Below are positions 48,684 through 58,970 of a stretch of DNA of 64,000 nt, piece after piece (the stretch's first letter is position 1; each line of letters opens with the position of its first letter). The stretch comes from Pseudorhodobacter antarcticus (GTDB lineage: Bacteria; Pseudomonadota; Alphaproteobacteria; Rhodobacterales; Rhodobacteraceae). A program made the translations under genes and the position numbers. The stretch covers positions 1-64,000 of the forward strand of contig CAMAYO010000002.1 of the NCBI GenBank assembly GCA_945862465.1, in the 5' to 3' direction. Under the pieces are notes generated by a model, which saw only the letters and a program-made list of their open reading frames with translations, was not told the DNA's origin and did not search any database.

Positions 48684-49573
48684 GAGCCCACCTCTTTTGA
48701 GACAAAATCTGCAGCAGCGCGCAAGGCGGCGTTAAGCGCCGTGATGCGATCGGCCCCGCGCCGTTCGGCCACGATATGGGCGGCCATAAAGGTATCGCCC
48801 GCGCCCGTGACGCGGTGCACCATGACTTGGCGCGGGGTGGCACTGATCACCCCTTGGCCGGCCCGCCCCTCAGCACAGGGGTTGCCGCCATTTGTCACCA
48901 AAACGCGGCCTGCACCCCGCGCCAAAAGCGCTTCGGCCGCTTGGACAGCGGTGGTGGCACTGGTATCGCCCGATAGGATGCGCGCTTCTTCCAAATTGGC
49001 GTAAAGCGTTGCGCCGCCGTGGCGCAGCAAGGGCGCCAGACGATCCGCCTTGCCTGGAGAGGCAGGGGCCAACCGCAGATCGGCGCGGGCAAAAAGGGCG
49101 GAGGTGGCGATGTCAGACAGAAGGCTTTCGGTCAGATTGCCATCCAGCGCAATCATCCCCGACCAAGGCGCTTGGGCCGAACCCAAAGTGCCATCCCTTA
49201 AAGGCCGCAGGATTTTGTCGCCTGCGGCTTCCAGCGAATGGGCGTCGGCGATGGCCGCGATCAGGCCTTGGCCTGCCTCTATCGCCATATAGATATCTGT
49301 GGGCAAATCGTCAGAGCGGTAAACATTTTGCGTCAAAAGCCCCAACCGCTGGCATGCCGCGATCAGATCATCGCCTGCCGCATCCCGACCAATCGCGCTC
49401 AGAAGGGCGGGTTTCAGACCAAGTTTCGCCAAAGTGACGGCAATGTTCAACGCCACACCGCCGGGCAAGCGGGTGATGCGGCCGGGCACATCGCCGCCCA
49501 CGGCCAAGGGCACATGGGTGCGCCCGATGATGTCCCACAAGACGGAACCGATGCAAAGGATATCTGGTGTCAT
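48680..49573 (-). CDS. psuK: PfkB-family carbohydrate kinase, likely pseudouridine kinase
   Basis: DILCIGSVLWDIIGRTH, GGVALNIAVTLAKLG, VTGAGDTFMAAHI; 4-nt overlap with psuG. Confidence 0.87.
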   Translation of the reverse strand: MTPDILCIGSVLWDIIGRTHVPLAVGGDVPGRITRLPGGVALNIAVTLAKLGLKPALLSAIGRDAAGDDLIAACQRLGLLTQNVYRSDDLPTDIYMAIEAGQGLIAAIADAHSLEAAGDKILRPLRDGTLGSAQAPWSGMIALDGNLTESLLSDIATSALFARADLRLAPASPGKADRLAPLLRHGGATLYANLEEARILSGDTSATTAVQAAEALLARGAGRVLVTNGGNPCAEGRAGQGVISATPRQVMVHRVTGAGDTFMAAHIVAERRGADRITALNAALRAAADFVSKEVGS

Positions 49574-49634
49574 AAAGCGCATCATCGCGGGTTTTGGGGG
49601 CGCGGTGCAAGGGGAAGTGTTGCAGCCTCCGGCG

Positions 49635-49667
49635 GGGATATTTGGGCACATATGAAAGGGGGGGCCG
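49635..49667 (+). repeat. intergenic repeat motif, copy 2
   Basis: GGGATATTTGGGCACATATGAAAGGGGGGGCCG; 31/33 identical to 25641..25673. Confidence 0.85.
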
Positions 49668-49835
49668 GGGGAAAGAATATGAGGCTGGGCTTGCGCTGGG
49701 GGACAACTGGCGCTAAAGGAGGCGCACTTCACAGGTGGGGCTTGGGCCATGCGGGGAGAAATCCCGTTTGGTCCGCCGGTTGGGGGAAACCCTGAAGACG
49801 GCCTCACTCAGGTTTAAACCGGAAAAGGATAGCAC

Positions 49836-50591
49836 ATGGCTCTTCCCGAGTTCACCATGCGTCAGCTGTTGGAAGCTGGCGTTCACTATGGCCACCAGAC
49901 CGCCCGTTGGAACCCCCGTATGGGCGAGTTCATCTACGGCGATCGCAATGGCATTCACATTCTTGACCTGACGCAGACTGTGCCCATGCTGGACGCAGCC
50001 CTGAAAGCCGTGCGCGACACTGTCGCCAAGGGCGGTCGGATCTTGTTTGTTGGCACCAAGCGTCAGGCGCAAAACGCCGTGGCCGAAGCTGCCGAGAAAT
50101 GCGCTCAGTATTACATGAACCATCGTTGGTTGGGCGGCACGCTGACCAACTGGAAAACCATCCAGAACTCGATCGCCCGCCTGAAGGCGCTGGACGAGAT
50201 CTTGGCTGGCGGGGCCGAGGGCCTGACCAAGAAAGAACGCCTGAACATGGAGCGTGAGCAGGGCAAGCTGCAAGCCTCGCTCGGCGGGATCCGCGAAATG
50301 GGCGGCACGCCCGACCTGATCTTTGTGATCGATGTTGGCAAAGAATCGCTGGCCATCACCGAAGCCAAAAAGCTGGGCATTCCGGTTGTTGGCATCGTGG
50401 ATTCCAACTGCTCGCCCAAAGACATCGACTTTGTCATCCCCGGCAACGACGACGCCAGCCGTGCGATCTCTTTGTATTGCGACCTGATCAGCCGCGCGGC
50501 CCTGGATGGCATGACCGCCCAAATGGGTGCGGCCGGTGTTGACCTTGGCGCTTTGGATGAAGCCCCGGCCGAAGAAGCCGTGGAAGCCTAA
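49836..50591 (+). CDS. rpsB: 30S ribosomal protein S2
   Basis: [29 protein letters not shown]. Confidence 0.98.
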   Translation: MALPEFTMRQLLEAGVHYGHQTARWNPRMGEFIYGDRNGIHILDLTQTVPMLDAALKAVRDTVAKGGRILFVGTKRQAQNAVAEAAEKCAQYYMNHRWLGGTLTNWKTIQNSIARLKALDEILAGGAEGLTKKERLNMEREQGKLQASLGGIREMGGTPDLIFVIDVGKESLAITEAKKLGIPVVGIVDSNCSPKDIDFVIPGNDDASRAISLYCDLISRAALDGMTAQMGAAGVDLGALDEAPAEEAVEA

Positions 50592-50693
50592 TGTTTCGGC
50601 CCCGCCACGGGTGCGGGGCTGGTTTCACAAATCTGGTAACGGGCGGGGGTATATCCCGCCTGCTGCCATTTATAGCACAGTGGAGACTTTAGC

Positions 50694-51602
50694 ATGACCG
50701 TCACCGCACAAATGGTGAAAGAGCTGCGCGAATCAACCGGCGCAGGCATGATGGACGCCAAAAAGGCGCTTGTCGAAACCAATGGCGACATGGAAGCCGC
50801 CGTTGACTGGCTGCGCACCAAAGGCTTGGCCAAGGCTGCCAAAAAGGCAGACCGTGTGGCGGCCGAGGGTTTGGTGGGCGTGGCCGTCAACAACGGCCGC
50901 GGTGTCGCGGTTGAGATCAACTCGGAAACCGACTTTGTCGCGAAGAACCCCGACTTCCAGTCGTTGGTGCGTGAAGTGACCAAGGTTGCCTTGGAAACGG
51001 GCACCTCGATTGAAGTGTTGAAGGCGTCGCATTTGAACGGTGAGCCGGTGGAAACCGTGATCAACGGGGCCATCGCGCGCATTGGCGAGAACATGACGCT
51101 GCGCCGGATGCACGTTTTGGAAGGCGACACGGTTGTGTCTTACGTCCACAACGCCGCCACCGACGGCATGGGCAAAATCGGCGTGCTGGTTGCTTTGACC
51201 GGCCCTGCGGACGCAGCTCAGGCCATCGGCAAGCAGTTTGCGATGCATATCGCCGCAACCTCTCCTTTGGCTTTGTCAGAAGCTTCGCTGGACCCCGTGG
51301 TGATGGAACGCGAACTGGCTGTGCAAACCGCCAAGGCGCTGGAAGAAAACGCGTCCTCGGCCAAGCCCAAGCCCGATGCTGTTATTCATAACAACATCAT
51401 CCCGGGCCGCATGAAGCGCTTTTTGTCGGAAAACACCCTGCTGGGTCAGCAGTTTGTGATCAACCCCGACGTGACAGTGGAACAGGCTGCCAAAGATGCT
51501 GGTGTTGTGATCACGGGCTATGCCCGCGTGTCGGTCGGCGAAGGCATCGAGAAAGAAAAAGAAGACTTTGCCGCCGAAGTGGCAAAGATGAACAAGGCCT
51601 GA
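50694..51602 (+). CDS. tsf: elongation factor Ts
   Basis: [48 protein letters not shown]. Confidence 0.98.
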   Translation: MTVTAQMVKELRESTGAGMMDAKKALVETNGDMEAAVDWLRTKGLAKAAKKADRVAAEGLVGVAVNNGRGVAVEINSETDFVAKNPDFQSLVREVTKVALETGTSIEVLKASHLNGEPVETVINGAIARIGENMTLRRMHVLEGDTVVSYVHNAATDGMGKIGVLVALTGPADAAQAIGKQFAMHIAATSPLALSEASLDPVVMERELAVQTAKALEENASSAKPKPDAVIHNNIIPGRMKRFLSENTLLGQQFVINPDVTVEQAAKDAGVVITGYARVSVGEGIEKEKEDFAAEVAKMNKA

Positions 51603-51624
51603 TCTTTACAGATCATGGATTGGC

Positions 51625-51652
51625 AAAGGCCGGAGGAAACTCCGGCCTTTTT
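51625..51652 (+). terminator. intrinsic terminator after tsf
   Basis: AAAGGCCGGAG-GAAA-CTCCGGCCTTTTT. Confidence 0.88.
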
Positions 51653-51654
51653 CA

Positions 51655-52818
51655 TTAAATTACCATCAGCCGTTGCAGTCCGTGGAAGTGGTAAACATCT
51701 GCGTAGCTTGGCGCTTCGACCAGCCGCAGATCGGGGCGGCGGGCGAAAAGGATCGGCAGGGCCAGCCGCAGTTCCAGACGGGCCAAGGGCGCGCCGACGC
51801 AAAAATGCACGCCTGCGCCAAAACTGGTGTTGGCCTTGATGCTGCGGGTGGGGTCAAAGCGGTGCGCGTCATCCCACACCCCCGCATCGCGGTTGGCCAT
51901 GGCCAGCAACAGACCCACCTGATCGCCGCGATGGAAGGTGTGGCCCATCACCTCGACATCGGTATAGGCCCAGCGGGTGAACATATGCAGCGCAGGGTCA
52001 AAACGCAGGATTTCTTCGACCAAGGGCTCGGGATCGGCCATCGCCCCTTGCGTGCCCGTTTCCAGCACCAGTTTCACCCCGTTGCCAATCGTGTGCACGG
52101 TGGCTTCATGCCCCGCGTTCAAAAGCAGGATGCAGGTGGTGATCAACTCATCCGTCGTGAGGCGCTCGCCGTCTTGTTCGGCGGCGATCAGGTGGGTGAT
52201 CAGATCATCGGCAGGCTTGGCGCGGCGCTCTTCAACATAGCCGCGCAGGAAGGCCACGAAGGCCTCGGTTGCAGCCACAGCACGGTCTTCGCGGGCACGG
52301 TCGCGGCCAGCCATATACATGCCCACCATGGCGTTGGACCATCGCAGCAAATCGGGGGCCATGTCTTCGGGCACGCCCAGAAGGCGGGCGATGATGATCA
52401 CCGGCAGCTTTTGGCCAAAATGCGCTAGCAGGTCAAAGGGGCCGTCAGGAAAGGCGTCGATCAATTGATGCGACAGGGCGCTGATCTGCGGCCCCAAAGC
52501 GTCAATTCGGCGCGAGGTGAAGGCGCGCAGCACCAAATTGCGCAGGCGTGTGTGGCGGGGGGCTTCCAGTTCCAGCATCGAATGCGCCTCGACCGCGTAA
52601 AAGGGGCGCAGGTGGTCGGGGATGTTAAGCGGTTCTGGGCTTTCGCGGCCAAACCGCCTGTCGCGGAAAATGGCACTACAGGCGGCGGCGTTGCCGGTGC
52701 AGGTCAGATTGTAATCTGTCCAATGAAAGAAAGGGCCAGCGTCGCGGGCCTGTTCATAAAATGGATAGGGGTTTTGAACAAAGGCGGGGTCTGTCGGCGA
52801 TTGAGAAAACGAACGCAT
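51655..52818 (-). CDS. cytochrome P450
   Basis: heme-binding FGAGVHFCVGAPLARLE, I-helix LLLNAGHEAT, ExxR-type region; start trimmed to MRSFSQSP. Confidence 0.94.
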   Translation of the reverse strand: MRSFSQSPTDPAFVQNPYPFYEQARDAGPFFHWTDYNLTCTGNAAACSAIFRDRRFGRESPEPLNIPDHLRPFYAVEAHSMLELEAPRHTRLRNLVLRAFTSRRIDALGPQISALSHQLIDAFPDGPFDLLAHFGQKLPVIIIARLLGVPEDMAPDLLRWSNAMVGMYMAGRDRAREDRAVAATEAFVAFLRGYVEERRAKPADDLITHLIAAEQDGERLTTDELITTCILLLNAGHEATVHTIGNGVKLVLETGTQGAMADPEPLVEEILRFDPALHMFTRWAYTDVEVMGHTFHRGDQVGLLLAMANRDAGVWDDAHRFDPTRSIKANTSFGAGVHFCVGAPLARLELRLALPILFARRPDLRLVEAPSYADVYHFHGLQRLMVI

Positions 52819-53732
52819 CAGGCGGCTTTCTTGGGCAATCTTTGGGCAACCATCACACCAAGGCCCACCAGCGCTGCCCCAGCAGCCTGCCACCAGTTCC
52901 ACGCCCCGCCCAGCATCACGGCCATGAGCATCACATAAAACGGTGTCGCGTTGATGTGCAAGGCCGCCATCGCGATGCCCAAACGGCGCACGCCGATCAC
53001 CCAGAAAATCTGGCTTAGCGTCAAAGAGCCCATGACAAAGATCAACAAAGCTGCCCATTCACGCCCGCCCATGGCGGCCATATTGGGGCCTTGGGCGATG
53101 CCAAAGGGCACGGTGGCCAAGAACACGATGCTCATCGCCACAGCCCCGCCGACCAAGGTGATGGTGGTTTGCCCCAGCGAGGACAGGCCGGGCAGGGCCG
53201 TGATCGTCCAACGTGAACCGAGGGTGTAGAAAAAAGTCGACAACACACAAAGCAGCGCGCCAAAGCCAAAGCTGATGCCACGAATGCCCGTGCCAAGCGC
53301 CACAACCCCGCCGCACAGCGCCAGCCCAAAGCCCAAAACCAAGGGCAGGGTGATCTTGCGCCCGTCCAGCGCAATCTCTACCACCACACCAATCACCGGA
53401 AGCGCGGCCGAGATCACCGCCACAGTCACCGCATCGGTCAGCGATTGGCCCGCAATCACCAACAGGCTGCCAAGGCCCACAAAACTGCCCACCGCGATGC
53501 CCATCTTCCAATTGGCATTGCGCAGCGCTTGCCAGCCATCCAGCCACAGCCAGAACGGCATCAGCACCGCTGCTGCCAAGATCATCCGTGCCGCGGCCAA
53601 AGCCATAGGGTGCAGCGTGGGCATCAGGAAAGTGTTGGCGGGCAGGCCAGATGACCATGTCACCATTGCCAGCACACAGATCAGATGCGCGGTCCATATA
53701 CGGGCGGGGGGGAGGGGTGTGTTCATAGCCAT
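52818..53732 (-). CDS. EamA/DMT family transporter
   Basis: two EamA repeats; overlaps the P450 start. Confidence 0.87.
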   Translation of the reverse strand: MAMNTPLPPARIWTAHLICVLAMVTWSSGLPANTFLMPTLHPMALAAARMILAAAVLMPFWLWLDGWQALRNANWKMGIAVGSFVGLGSLLVIAGQSLTDAVTVAVISAALPVIGVVVEIALDGRKITLPLVLGFGLALCGGVVALGTGIRGISFGFGALLCVLSTFFYTLGSRWTITALPGLSSLGQTTITLVGGAVAMSIVFLATVPFGIAQGPNMAAMGGREWAALLIFVMGSLTLSQIFWVIGVRRLGIAMAALHINATPFYVMLMAVMLGGAWNWWQAAGAALVGLGVMVAQRLPKKAA

Positions 53733-53786
53733 TCCTAACCCGCCCTTTGGCTGCTTGACTGTTCTAAGGGCGACAAGCCCACAGGG

Positions 53787-54530
53787 TCAGGCGGCGGAAA
53801 GTGCCGCCACGATCGCGCCAAAATCAACTGCCTTCAGGCTGGCCCCACCAACCAAGGCACCGTCCACATCCTTGACCGCGAAAATTTCTGCAGCGTTCGA
53901 CGGCTTGACCGACCCGCCATAAAGAATACGCACACCTTGACCATCTTCGCCCAAGGCCTTTACCAGTTCAGCGCGCAAAAAGGCGTGAACTTCGGCGATT
54001 TGATCTAGTGTAGGGGTGCGGCCGGTGCCGATGGCCCAAACCGGTTCATAGGCGATCACGACATTGGCCGCAGTTGCCCCCACAGGGATCGAGCCGTGCA
54101 ACTGGTTGCCACACAGCGCCAAGGTTTCCCCCGCATCTCGCTGCGCTTCGGTTTCGCCCAAGCAAACGATGGCGATCATGTCAGCGGCAAGGGCGGCTTC
54201 GGCCTTGGCCTTTACCAGCGCATTCGTCTCAGCGTGGTCAGCGCGGCGTTCGGAATGGCCCAAGATCACATGGCTTGCGCCCGCGTCCTTCAGCATGGCG
54301 GCAGAAATATCGCCCGTATGCGCGCCAGACGCCTTGGAGTGGCAATCTTGCCCGCCGATGTGCAGCGCTTTGCCCTTAGTGTGATAGGCCGCTTGGGCGA
54401 TCAAAGTGGCGGGGGGGCACAGCAGCATCTCGCAGGCAGGGGCAGGGTGGGCGGCCAGAAGGGCGCGCATCTCGTCCAAAGCGGCCGTCGTGCCGTTCAT
54501 CTTCCAATTGCCAGCGGCGAGTTTTTTCAT
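53787..54530 (-). CDS. tpiA: triosephosphate isomerase
   Basis: [41 protein letters not shown]. Confidence 0.97.
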   Translation of the reverse strand: MKKLAAGNWKMNGTTAALDEMRALLAAHPAPACEMLLCPPATLIAQAAYHTKGKALHIGGQDCHSKASGAHTGDISAAMLKDAGASHVILGHSERRADHAETNALVKAKAEAALAADMIAIVCLGETEAQRDAGETLALCGNQLHGSIPVGATAANVVIAYEPVWAIGTGRTPTLDQIAEVHAFLRAELVKALGEDGQGVRILYGGSVKPSNAAEIFAVKDVDGALVGGASLKAVDFGAIVAALSAA

Positions 54531-54598
54531 AGCGGCCTCCTGTTGCTGCAGGCAGGCCTAGCCAAAAGAGGGGCGTTTGGAAAGCTGGAAAAGGCAGG

Positions 54599-54958
54599 TC
54601 ACGCGGCGGTTTGATCTTTGAATTTGATCGATTCGCCGCAGCCACAAGCCTCGGCTACGTTTGGATTGCGGAACTTAAAGCCGCTTTCCAACAGGCCCAT
54701 CTCGTAATCAATCTCGGTCCCGATGAGGAACATCTGTGCCATGGGGGCAATCAGAACCCGCGCACCGTCTTGTTCCACCACCTCGTCCAAAGGGTTGACG
54801 GTGGTGACATAATCCATCGTGTATTCCATGCCCGCGCAGCCGCCCTTTTTGACGCCAATACGCAGCCCTTGCGAACCCTTGGATTCCATCAGGCCAGCGA
54901 TTTGACGGGCCGCAATCGGCGATAAGGTGACGGCGGCTTTGCCGGGTATGCCAAACAT
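54599..54958 (-). CDS. HesB/IscA/SufA-family Fe-S assembly protein
   Basis: LRIGVKKGGCAGMEYTMDY...CGCGESI conserved Cys pattern. Confidence 0.93.
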   Translation of the reverse strand: MFGIPGKAAVTLSPIAARQIAGLMESKGSQGLRIGVKKGGCAGMEYTMDYVTTVNPLDEVVEQDGARVLIAPMAQMFLIGTEIDYEMGLLESGFKFRNPNVAEACGCGESIKFKDQTAA

Positions 54959-55079
54959 AACAAGTCTCCTTTTCGCTAATCTAAGGTCTTGAGGGGGCCG
55001 TTCCAAGACGGGTAGGCCACAATGTTTGCCAAAGGTGCCGCGAACAGGCTCAAAGGGCAAGTGTTTCGTCAGCCTTGGT

Positions 55080-55442
55080 TTACATAAAGCCCAGTTCCAA
55101 ACGCGCTTCGTCTGACATCATCTCCATCCCCCAAGGCGGATCGAAGGTCATATTGACTTTGATCTCTTTGACACCGGCCACAGATTCGACGGCCGCTTCT
55201 ACCCAACCGGGCATCTCGCCCGCAACGGGGCAGCCCGGCGCGGTGAGGGTCATGGCGATATCTACGGCGTTTTCCGTTGAAATTTCAACTGTATAGACCA
55301 ACCCAAGGTCATAGATATTCACCGGAATTTCCGGATCAAACACCGTGCGGCAGGCATTCACGACCGCCTCATACAGCGGGTGGTCGGTGGTTGAAGGGCG
55401 GATCAGGGGGGCGCCCTCGATCTTGTCCGGCTGCTCGGTCAT
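55080..55442 (-). CDS. MIP18/DUF59-family (SufT-like) Fe-S assembly protein
   Basis: RTVFDPEIPVNIYDLGLVYTVEI, MTLTAPGCPVAGEMPGWVE. Confidence 0.92.
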   Translation of the reverse strand: MTEQPDKIEGAPLIRPSTTDHPLYEAVVNACRTVFDPEIPVNIYDLGLVYTVEISTENAVDIAMTLTAPGCPVAGEMPGWVEAAVESVAGVKEIKVNMTFDPPWGMEMMSDEARLELGFM

Positions 55443-55527
55443 GGCACGCTCGCAATAGTTGTTGAGCGATTATATAGGGAATTCTGCCACAAGGTCCAGA
55501 GCAGCCGCTGAAATGGCGAAAAGACGA

Positions 55528-56031
55528 TCAGAATGGGATTTCGTCATCCAAATCAGACCGTCCACCCGATTTCGCGCCAGCCGGTGCGCCACGCGATCCG
55601 CCGCCCGTCGAGGCGGAGCCGCCATAGCCCGCATCGTCATAGCCGCCGCGCTCTTCGCCGCCGCTGCGCGCTGCGCCATCGCGGCCACCCAGCAAGGTCA
55701 ACTCACCGCGGAACTGGCGCAGCACAACTTCGGTCGTGTAACGATCCGCGCCCGATTGGTCTTGCCATTTGCGGGTTTCCAACTGGCCTTCGATGTAAAC
55801 GGTCGAACCTTTTTTCAAGTATTGCTCGGCAATCTTGCCCAAAGCCTCGTTGAAAATGGCGACCGAATGCCATTCGGTGCGTTCTTTGCGCTCGCCCGAG
55901 GCTTTGTCGCGCCAAGTTTCCGATGTGGCGATGCGCAGGTTTACCACCTTGCCGCCATTTTGAAAGCTGCGCACTTCGGGGTCTGCCCCAAGGTTGCCCA
56001 CGATGATCACTTTGTTGACGGACCCAGCCAT
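55528..56031 (-). CDS. ssb: single-stranded DNA-binding protein
   Basis: [21 protein letters not shown]...[24 protein letters not shown]; acidic C-term DLDDEIPF. Confidence 0.97.
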   Translation of the reverse strand: MAGSVNKVIIVGNLGADPEVRSFQNGGKVVNLRIATSETWRDKASGERKERTEWHSVAIFNEALGKIAEQYLKKGSTVYIEGQLETRKWQDQSGADRYTTEVVLRQFRGELTLLGGRDGAARSGGEERGGYDDAGYGGSASTGGGSRGAPAGAKSGGRSDLDDEIPF

Positions 56032-56191
56032 TTTGCCTCTCCCTGATTCCAATGTTTCGACAGCCTTGCCGAACTTGGTTAAGAAAAACTTATAGACCAC
56101 CCAGCAAGGTCGCCGCAATGCGCGCGTGAAATCTTGTCAGATGGCACGTCACAGGGGGATGGCGCTATTCTTGCCCATCCTGTGGTAGGCG

Positions 56192-56869
56192 ATGGAAAAC
56201 GGTTGGAAAAAATTGGAAAATTTCTTAAGAGTGCTGCAACAATCGCGCTCTGGGGCGCTAAAGGACGTCGCAAGCTTGCAAAAATCACATCGAACCCTGC
56301 TGACATCGGCCCTTTTGGCACTTGCGCTTGGCACGGGTGCAGGTGCCGAAGGGCTAAAGTTCGGCGGCAACACATCAAAAAGCCGCGCGGCCTTATTTCG
56401 CTCTCAAGTTTCGCTGTTGGATGGCAAATTGGCAGATCAGTATTCCAACGTCGCGCTCAACAAAGGTGCCGAGCGTGATGTCACCCGCTTGCGCTATTCG
56501 GGCAAGTATCGGGGGCTTTACCTAGAAATGGCAAAAGCAGCTGCTCGCAAATATGACGTGCCTGAAGAGCTGTTTCTGCGCTTGGTGCAGCAGGAAAGTG
56601 GGTGGAATCCAACCATCGTTTCGCCCAAAGGGGCGTTTGGTTTGGCGCAGTTGATGCCGGGCACTGCTGACCTTTTGGGGGTGGACGAAACCGATCCGCA
56701 ATCGAACCTCGAGGGCGGGGCGCGCTATCTGTCGATGATGTATGCCCGTTTCGGGTCGTGGAAACTGGCTCTTGCCGCCTATAATGCGGGGCCAGAGGCG
56801 GTTGAGGCTGCCGGCGGTGTGCCCGATTATGAGGAAACCCAGAATTACGTCGCGGCGATCTTGGGCTAA
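56192..56869 (+). CDS. lytic transglycosylase (SLT domain)
   Basis: FLRLVQQESGWNPTIVSPKGAFGLAQLMPGTADLLGVD...NLEGGARYL. Confidence 0.92.
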   Translation: MENGWKKLENFLRVLQQSRSGALKDVASLQKSHRTLLTSALLALALGTGAGAEGLKFGGNTSKSRAALFRSQVSLLDGKLADQYSNVALNKGAERDVTRLRYSGKYRGLYLEMAKAAARKYDVPEELFLRLVQQESGWNPTIVSPKGAFGLAQLMPGTADLLGVDETDPQSNLEGGARYLSMMYARFGSWKLALAAYNAGPEAVEAAGGVPDYEETQNYVAAILG

Positions 56870-56875
56870 AGCGCG

Positions 56876-58966
56876 TTATTCAGCCGCAAACGTAATCACA
56901 GGCTCCATCTGCGCCAGCACATCTGCCCCAAGGTGGCATTTGATCTGATGCCCGTCCGTCAGGGTTTGCACAGGCGGCATCTGGCTGTCACACAAGCCCC
57001 CCGCCACTTGCGATTTCCACCGGCAACGCGTTTGGAACGGGCAACCGGGCGGTGGGTTCATGGCAGACGGAATGTCACCTTCTAGCACGATGCGCTTGCG
57101 GATCACTTTGGTGTCAGCTACGGGCACGGCAGACAGAAGGGCTTCGGTATAGGGATGATAGGGTGGCTGAAAGACCTGATCGGTCGACCCCATTTCCACC
57201 ACATGGCCCAGATACATCACCAAAACGCGGTCCGACAGGTAGCGCACAATCGACAGATCGTGGCTGATGAACAGCAAGGTCGTCTTATTCTGGCGCTGAA
57301 TATCCATCAGCAGATCAGTCACCGCCGCCTGAACTGACACATCCAAGGCGCTGACAGGTTCATCTGCCACCACAACCTTAGCCCCGCCCGCAAAGGCCCG
57401 CGCAATCCCCACACGCTGCTTTTGCCCGCCAGACAACTGGCGCGGCATCCGTTCAGCAAAGGCGCGGGGCAGTTTGACAAGATCAAGCAGCTCTAGCATC
57501 CGGTCATTGCGCTCGGCGTCGGACGTGCCGATGTGGAACACCTCTAGCGCGCGGATGATCTGGCGGCCCACGCTCATCGAGGGGTTGAGCGTGTCAAACG
57601 GGTTTTGAAACACCATCTGCACCGACGACACCGTATCGACGCTGCGCTTTTGAATAGGCGTAGATTGCACCTGTTCGTCAAACAGCATGATCGTGCCAGA
57701 GGTGGCCGTTTCCAGCCCCATCAACACCTTGGCAAAGGTTGATTTGCCACAGCCGCTTTCGCCCACAATCGCCAGCGTTTCGCCTTCATGGGCTGCAAAG
57801 CTAAGCGTTTCATTGGCCTTGACCACTTTGGCATGGCCGCCGCCAAAAGCGCCGCCCGAAACCGCGTAGTATTTCTTCAAATCATCCATCTGCAAAACCA
57901 CTTTGCCGATGGGCGCTTTTTCCTTCACCACCCGCGCTTTAGGCGCTGCTGTCCAATCGATCTCGTCCCACTTCACGCAGCGCGAGGCGTGGCGGTCGGC
58001 GTGGGGCACATCGGCCATCGCCACATCGCCCGCATCACAGCGCCCCGCCTGAAAATACGCGCAGCGCGGACCAAAGTTGCAGCCCTTGGGGCGTTCATGG
58101 GGCAGGGGGAAGTTGCCGGGGATTGAGATGAGTGGCCGTGCATTCTTATCCGCACCGGGCAGCGGGATCGAACGAAACAGGGCTTGCGTGTAGGGATGGC
58201 GCATATCGTCAAACACTTGCGCCACAGCGCCGGTTTCCACCGCCTCGCCCGAATACATCACGCAAAGCCTATCGCAGACATCCATGATCAGGCCCAGATT
58301 GTGGCTGATAAACAGCATCGACGTGCCGTATTTATGCCCCAAATCCTTGACCAGATCGACAATCCCCGCTTCCACCGTCACATCCAGCGCTGTGGTGGGT
58401 TCATCCAAAATCAACAGCGCGGGTTTTGACATCAGCGCCATCGCGATGACGATGCGTTGTTGCTGGCCGCCCGAAAGCTGGTGAGGAAAGGCGTTCAAGA
58501 TGCGGTCGGGGTCGGGCAGGCGCACGTCGGCCACGATCTGGCGCGCCAACTCCCACGCCTCTGCCCGCGCCATGCCTTGATGGATCATCGGCACTTCGAT
58601 CAGTTGCGCGCCGATCTTCATTGCGGGGTTCAAGGATGCCATGGGCTCTTGATAGATCATGGCAATCTCTGACCCGCGCAGATGGCGCAGCTCTTCCTCG
58701 CCCATCGTCACCAGATCGCGGCCCTTGAACTTGATCGATCCTGACACGATCTGCCCGTTCTTGCCCAGATCGCGCATCACGCCCAAAGCCACGGTCGACT
58801 TGCCGCAGCCAGACTCGCCCACCAAGCCCATAGCCTCGCCCGCCATGACTTTGCAGGAAAAATCCATCACAGCCGGAATTTCGCGCATACGGGTGAAGAA
58901 AGAGATTGAAAGGTTTTCGATCTCTAAAATCGGTTGAGAAGCGTCCCAGATCGTGTTGGTCATCAC
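56876..58966 (-). CDS. dipeptide/oligopeptide ABC transporter ATP-binding protein, fused DppD-DppF type
   Basis: two complete NBDs (GESGCGKST twice, LSGGQQQR and LSGGQKQR); 696 aa. Confidence 0.95.
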   Translation of the reverse strand: MMTNTIWDASQPILEIENLSISFFTRMREIPAVMDFSCKVMAGEAMGLVGESGCGKSTVALGVMRDLGKNGQIVSGSIKFKGRDLVTMGEEELRHLRGSEIAMIYQEPMASLNPAMKIGAQLIEVPMIHQGMARAEAWELARQIVADVRLPDPDRILNAFPHQLSGGQQQRIVIAMALMSKPALLILDEPTTALDVTVEAGIVDLVKDLGHKYGTSMLFISHNLGLIMDVCDRLCVMYSGEAVETGAVAQVFDDMRHPYTQALFRSIPLPGADKNARPLISIPGNFPLPHERPKGCNFGPRCAYFQAGRCDAGDVAMADVPHADRHASRCVKWDEIDWTAAPKARVVKEKAPIGKVVLQMDDLKKYYAVSGGAFGGGHAKVVKANETLSFAAHEGETLAIVGESGCGKSTFAKVLMGLETATSGTIMLFDEQVQSTPIQKRSVDTVSSVQMVFQNPFDTLNPSMSVGRQIIRALEVFHIGTSDAERNDRMLELLDLVKLPRAFAERMPRQLSGGQKQRVGIARAFAGGAKVVVADEPVSALDVSVQAAVTDLLMDIQRQNKTTLLFISHDLSIVRYLSDRVLVMYLGHVVEMGSTDQVFQPPYHPYTEALLSAVPVADTKVIRKRIVLEGDIPSAMNPPPGCPFQTRCRWKSQVAGGLCDSQMPPVQTLTDGHQIKCHLGADVLAQMEPVITFAAE

Positions 58967-58970
58967 ATCC

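Noticed and set aside
51655-53732. P450 plus EamA overlap as a biosynthetic gene cluster
   Set aside because: No other biosynthetic enzymes nearby; two overlapping genes alone are insufficient
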